From the NCBI GenBank assembly GCA_035771165.1, contig JAWNZC010000311.1, positions 2,541,001 to 2,605,000 on the forward strand: a stretch of 64,000 nucleotides of DNA, given 5' to 3'. A program made the position numbers and the translations under genes. This DNA comes from Paragorgia papillata (lineage: Eukaryota; Cnidaria; Anthozoa; Scleralcyonacea; Coralliidae). Every line of letters begins with the position of its first letter. Positions within the stretch are counted from its first letter, which is position 1. The notes under the pieces were generated by a model that saw nothing but the letters and a program-made list of their open reading frames with translations, was not told the origin of the DNA and searched no databases. Shown piece by piece: positions 63,491 through 64,000 of this stretch.

Positions 63491-64000
63491 ACTGTTCAAA
63501 TCATGTCCTCAACGTGTGAATTGAATTGAATAAGATTTATTTTGTAACAAAACATTATACAATATGTTAAAACTAATTATGCTCCCCGATTAACGTCACA
63601 TTCATCAATATTTTTGAAATACAAATCTCATTATAACAATAAATAATAACTTAAATAAAATAATATGTTGGCATTAATCTATTCACTTTACATAGAATCT
63701 ATATATGTAAAGTCGAATTTTGGTTTAAAGATACTTTAAATTACGGGATCTTGACGCACAAAATGCGCCATAAATATGGAATATTTCACATGACGTCATT
63801 TAAACTATTCTTGTTGTCTCATGCAAGGCAACGTTTTGCAGTTATTTACGGTATCGAAATACGCATTACAATATCAATACGCATTACAATATCAATTTTA
63901 CTCACCAACGAAAGCCAGGACAGCAACGATAGTCTGGGTTACAACGACGGCCATAACAGGGGGCCATAATATATCTCTAATAATAATAATAATAATAATA
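63491..64000. other. Host intergenic DNA
   Basis: No gene recognised; a short (ATA)n run ends the window. Confidence 0.5.

Overview
The window looks like nuclear DNA of an AT-rich invertebrate animal, probably an early-branching one such as a sponge or cnidarian. It has spliced genes with GT..AG introns, several kinds of retroelement, many hairpin MITEs, a Crypton-type recombinase relic and a large Maverick/Polinton. The lineage cannot be fixed from this sequence alone.

Layout. 1-208: the tail of an unidentified plus-strand reading frame. 235-14,282: two head-to-head multi-exon genes that share a roughly 280-bp promoter region. On minus is a C2H2/transposase-like gene of 11 exons; on plus is a SAMD3-like gene of 6 exons whose fourth intron has received a LINE (LINE A, about 9.57-13.33 kb). 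14.3-31.3 kb: a repeat-dominated stretch with two large inverted repeats, a second degenerate LINE (LINE B, 15.69-18.54 kb), many MITEs and snap-back elements, satellite arrays, a weak possible multi-exon transcript (19.1-22.9 kb) and a Crypton-like tyrosine recombinase pseudogene (28.4-29.2 kb). 32,153-37,692: a decayed Ty3/gypsy-like LTR retrotransposon with 177-bp LTRs, sitting in the second copy of a tandem duplication. 38.1-42.1 kb: host DNA with further tandem duplications.

42,076-63,301: a complete Maverick/Polinton of 21,226 bp. It has terminal inverted repeats of about 314 bp that begin AG and end CT, a 6-bp target duplication (GCCTAT), and an empty-site copy of its target 0.8 kb upstream. 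It carries protein-primed DNA polymerase B (one frameshift), a retroviral-type integrase, an A32/FtsK-type packaging ATPase, a double-jelly-roll major capsid protein, a minor capsid/penton candidate, and a set of small membrane, coiled-coil and zinc-binding proteins.

Three things set this element apart. It has an archaeo-eukaryotic primase with a PriCT-2-like tail next to a protein-primed polymerase. It has two fibre-like proteins, one with a collagen shaft and one LamG-like, which share the same N-terminal tag. It has a consistent transcription layout, with an AT-rich motif abutting almost every start codon and a hairpin after many stop codons. No adenain-type maturation protease was found. 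A 5'-truncated LINE (LINE C, about 52.70-53.77 kb) is nested inside it. Together the genes describe an integrating DNA virus-like element: the integrase inserts it, the polymerase (perhaps with the primase) copies it, the ATPase packages it, the capsid proteins form the shell, and the fibre proteins probably decorate the shell for attachment.
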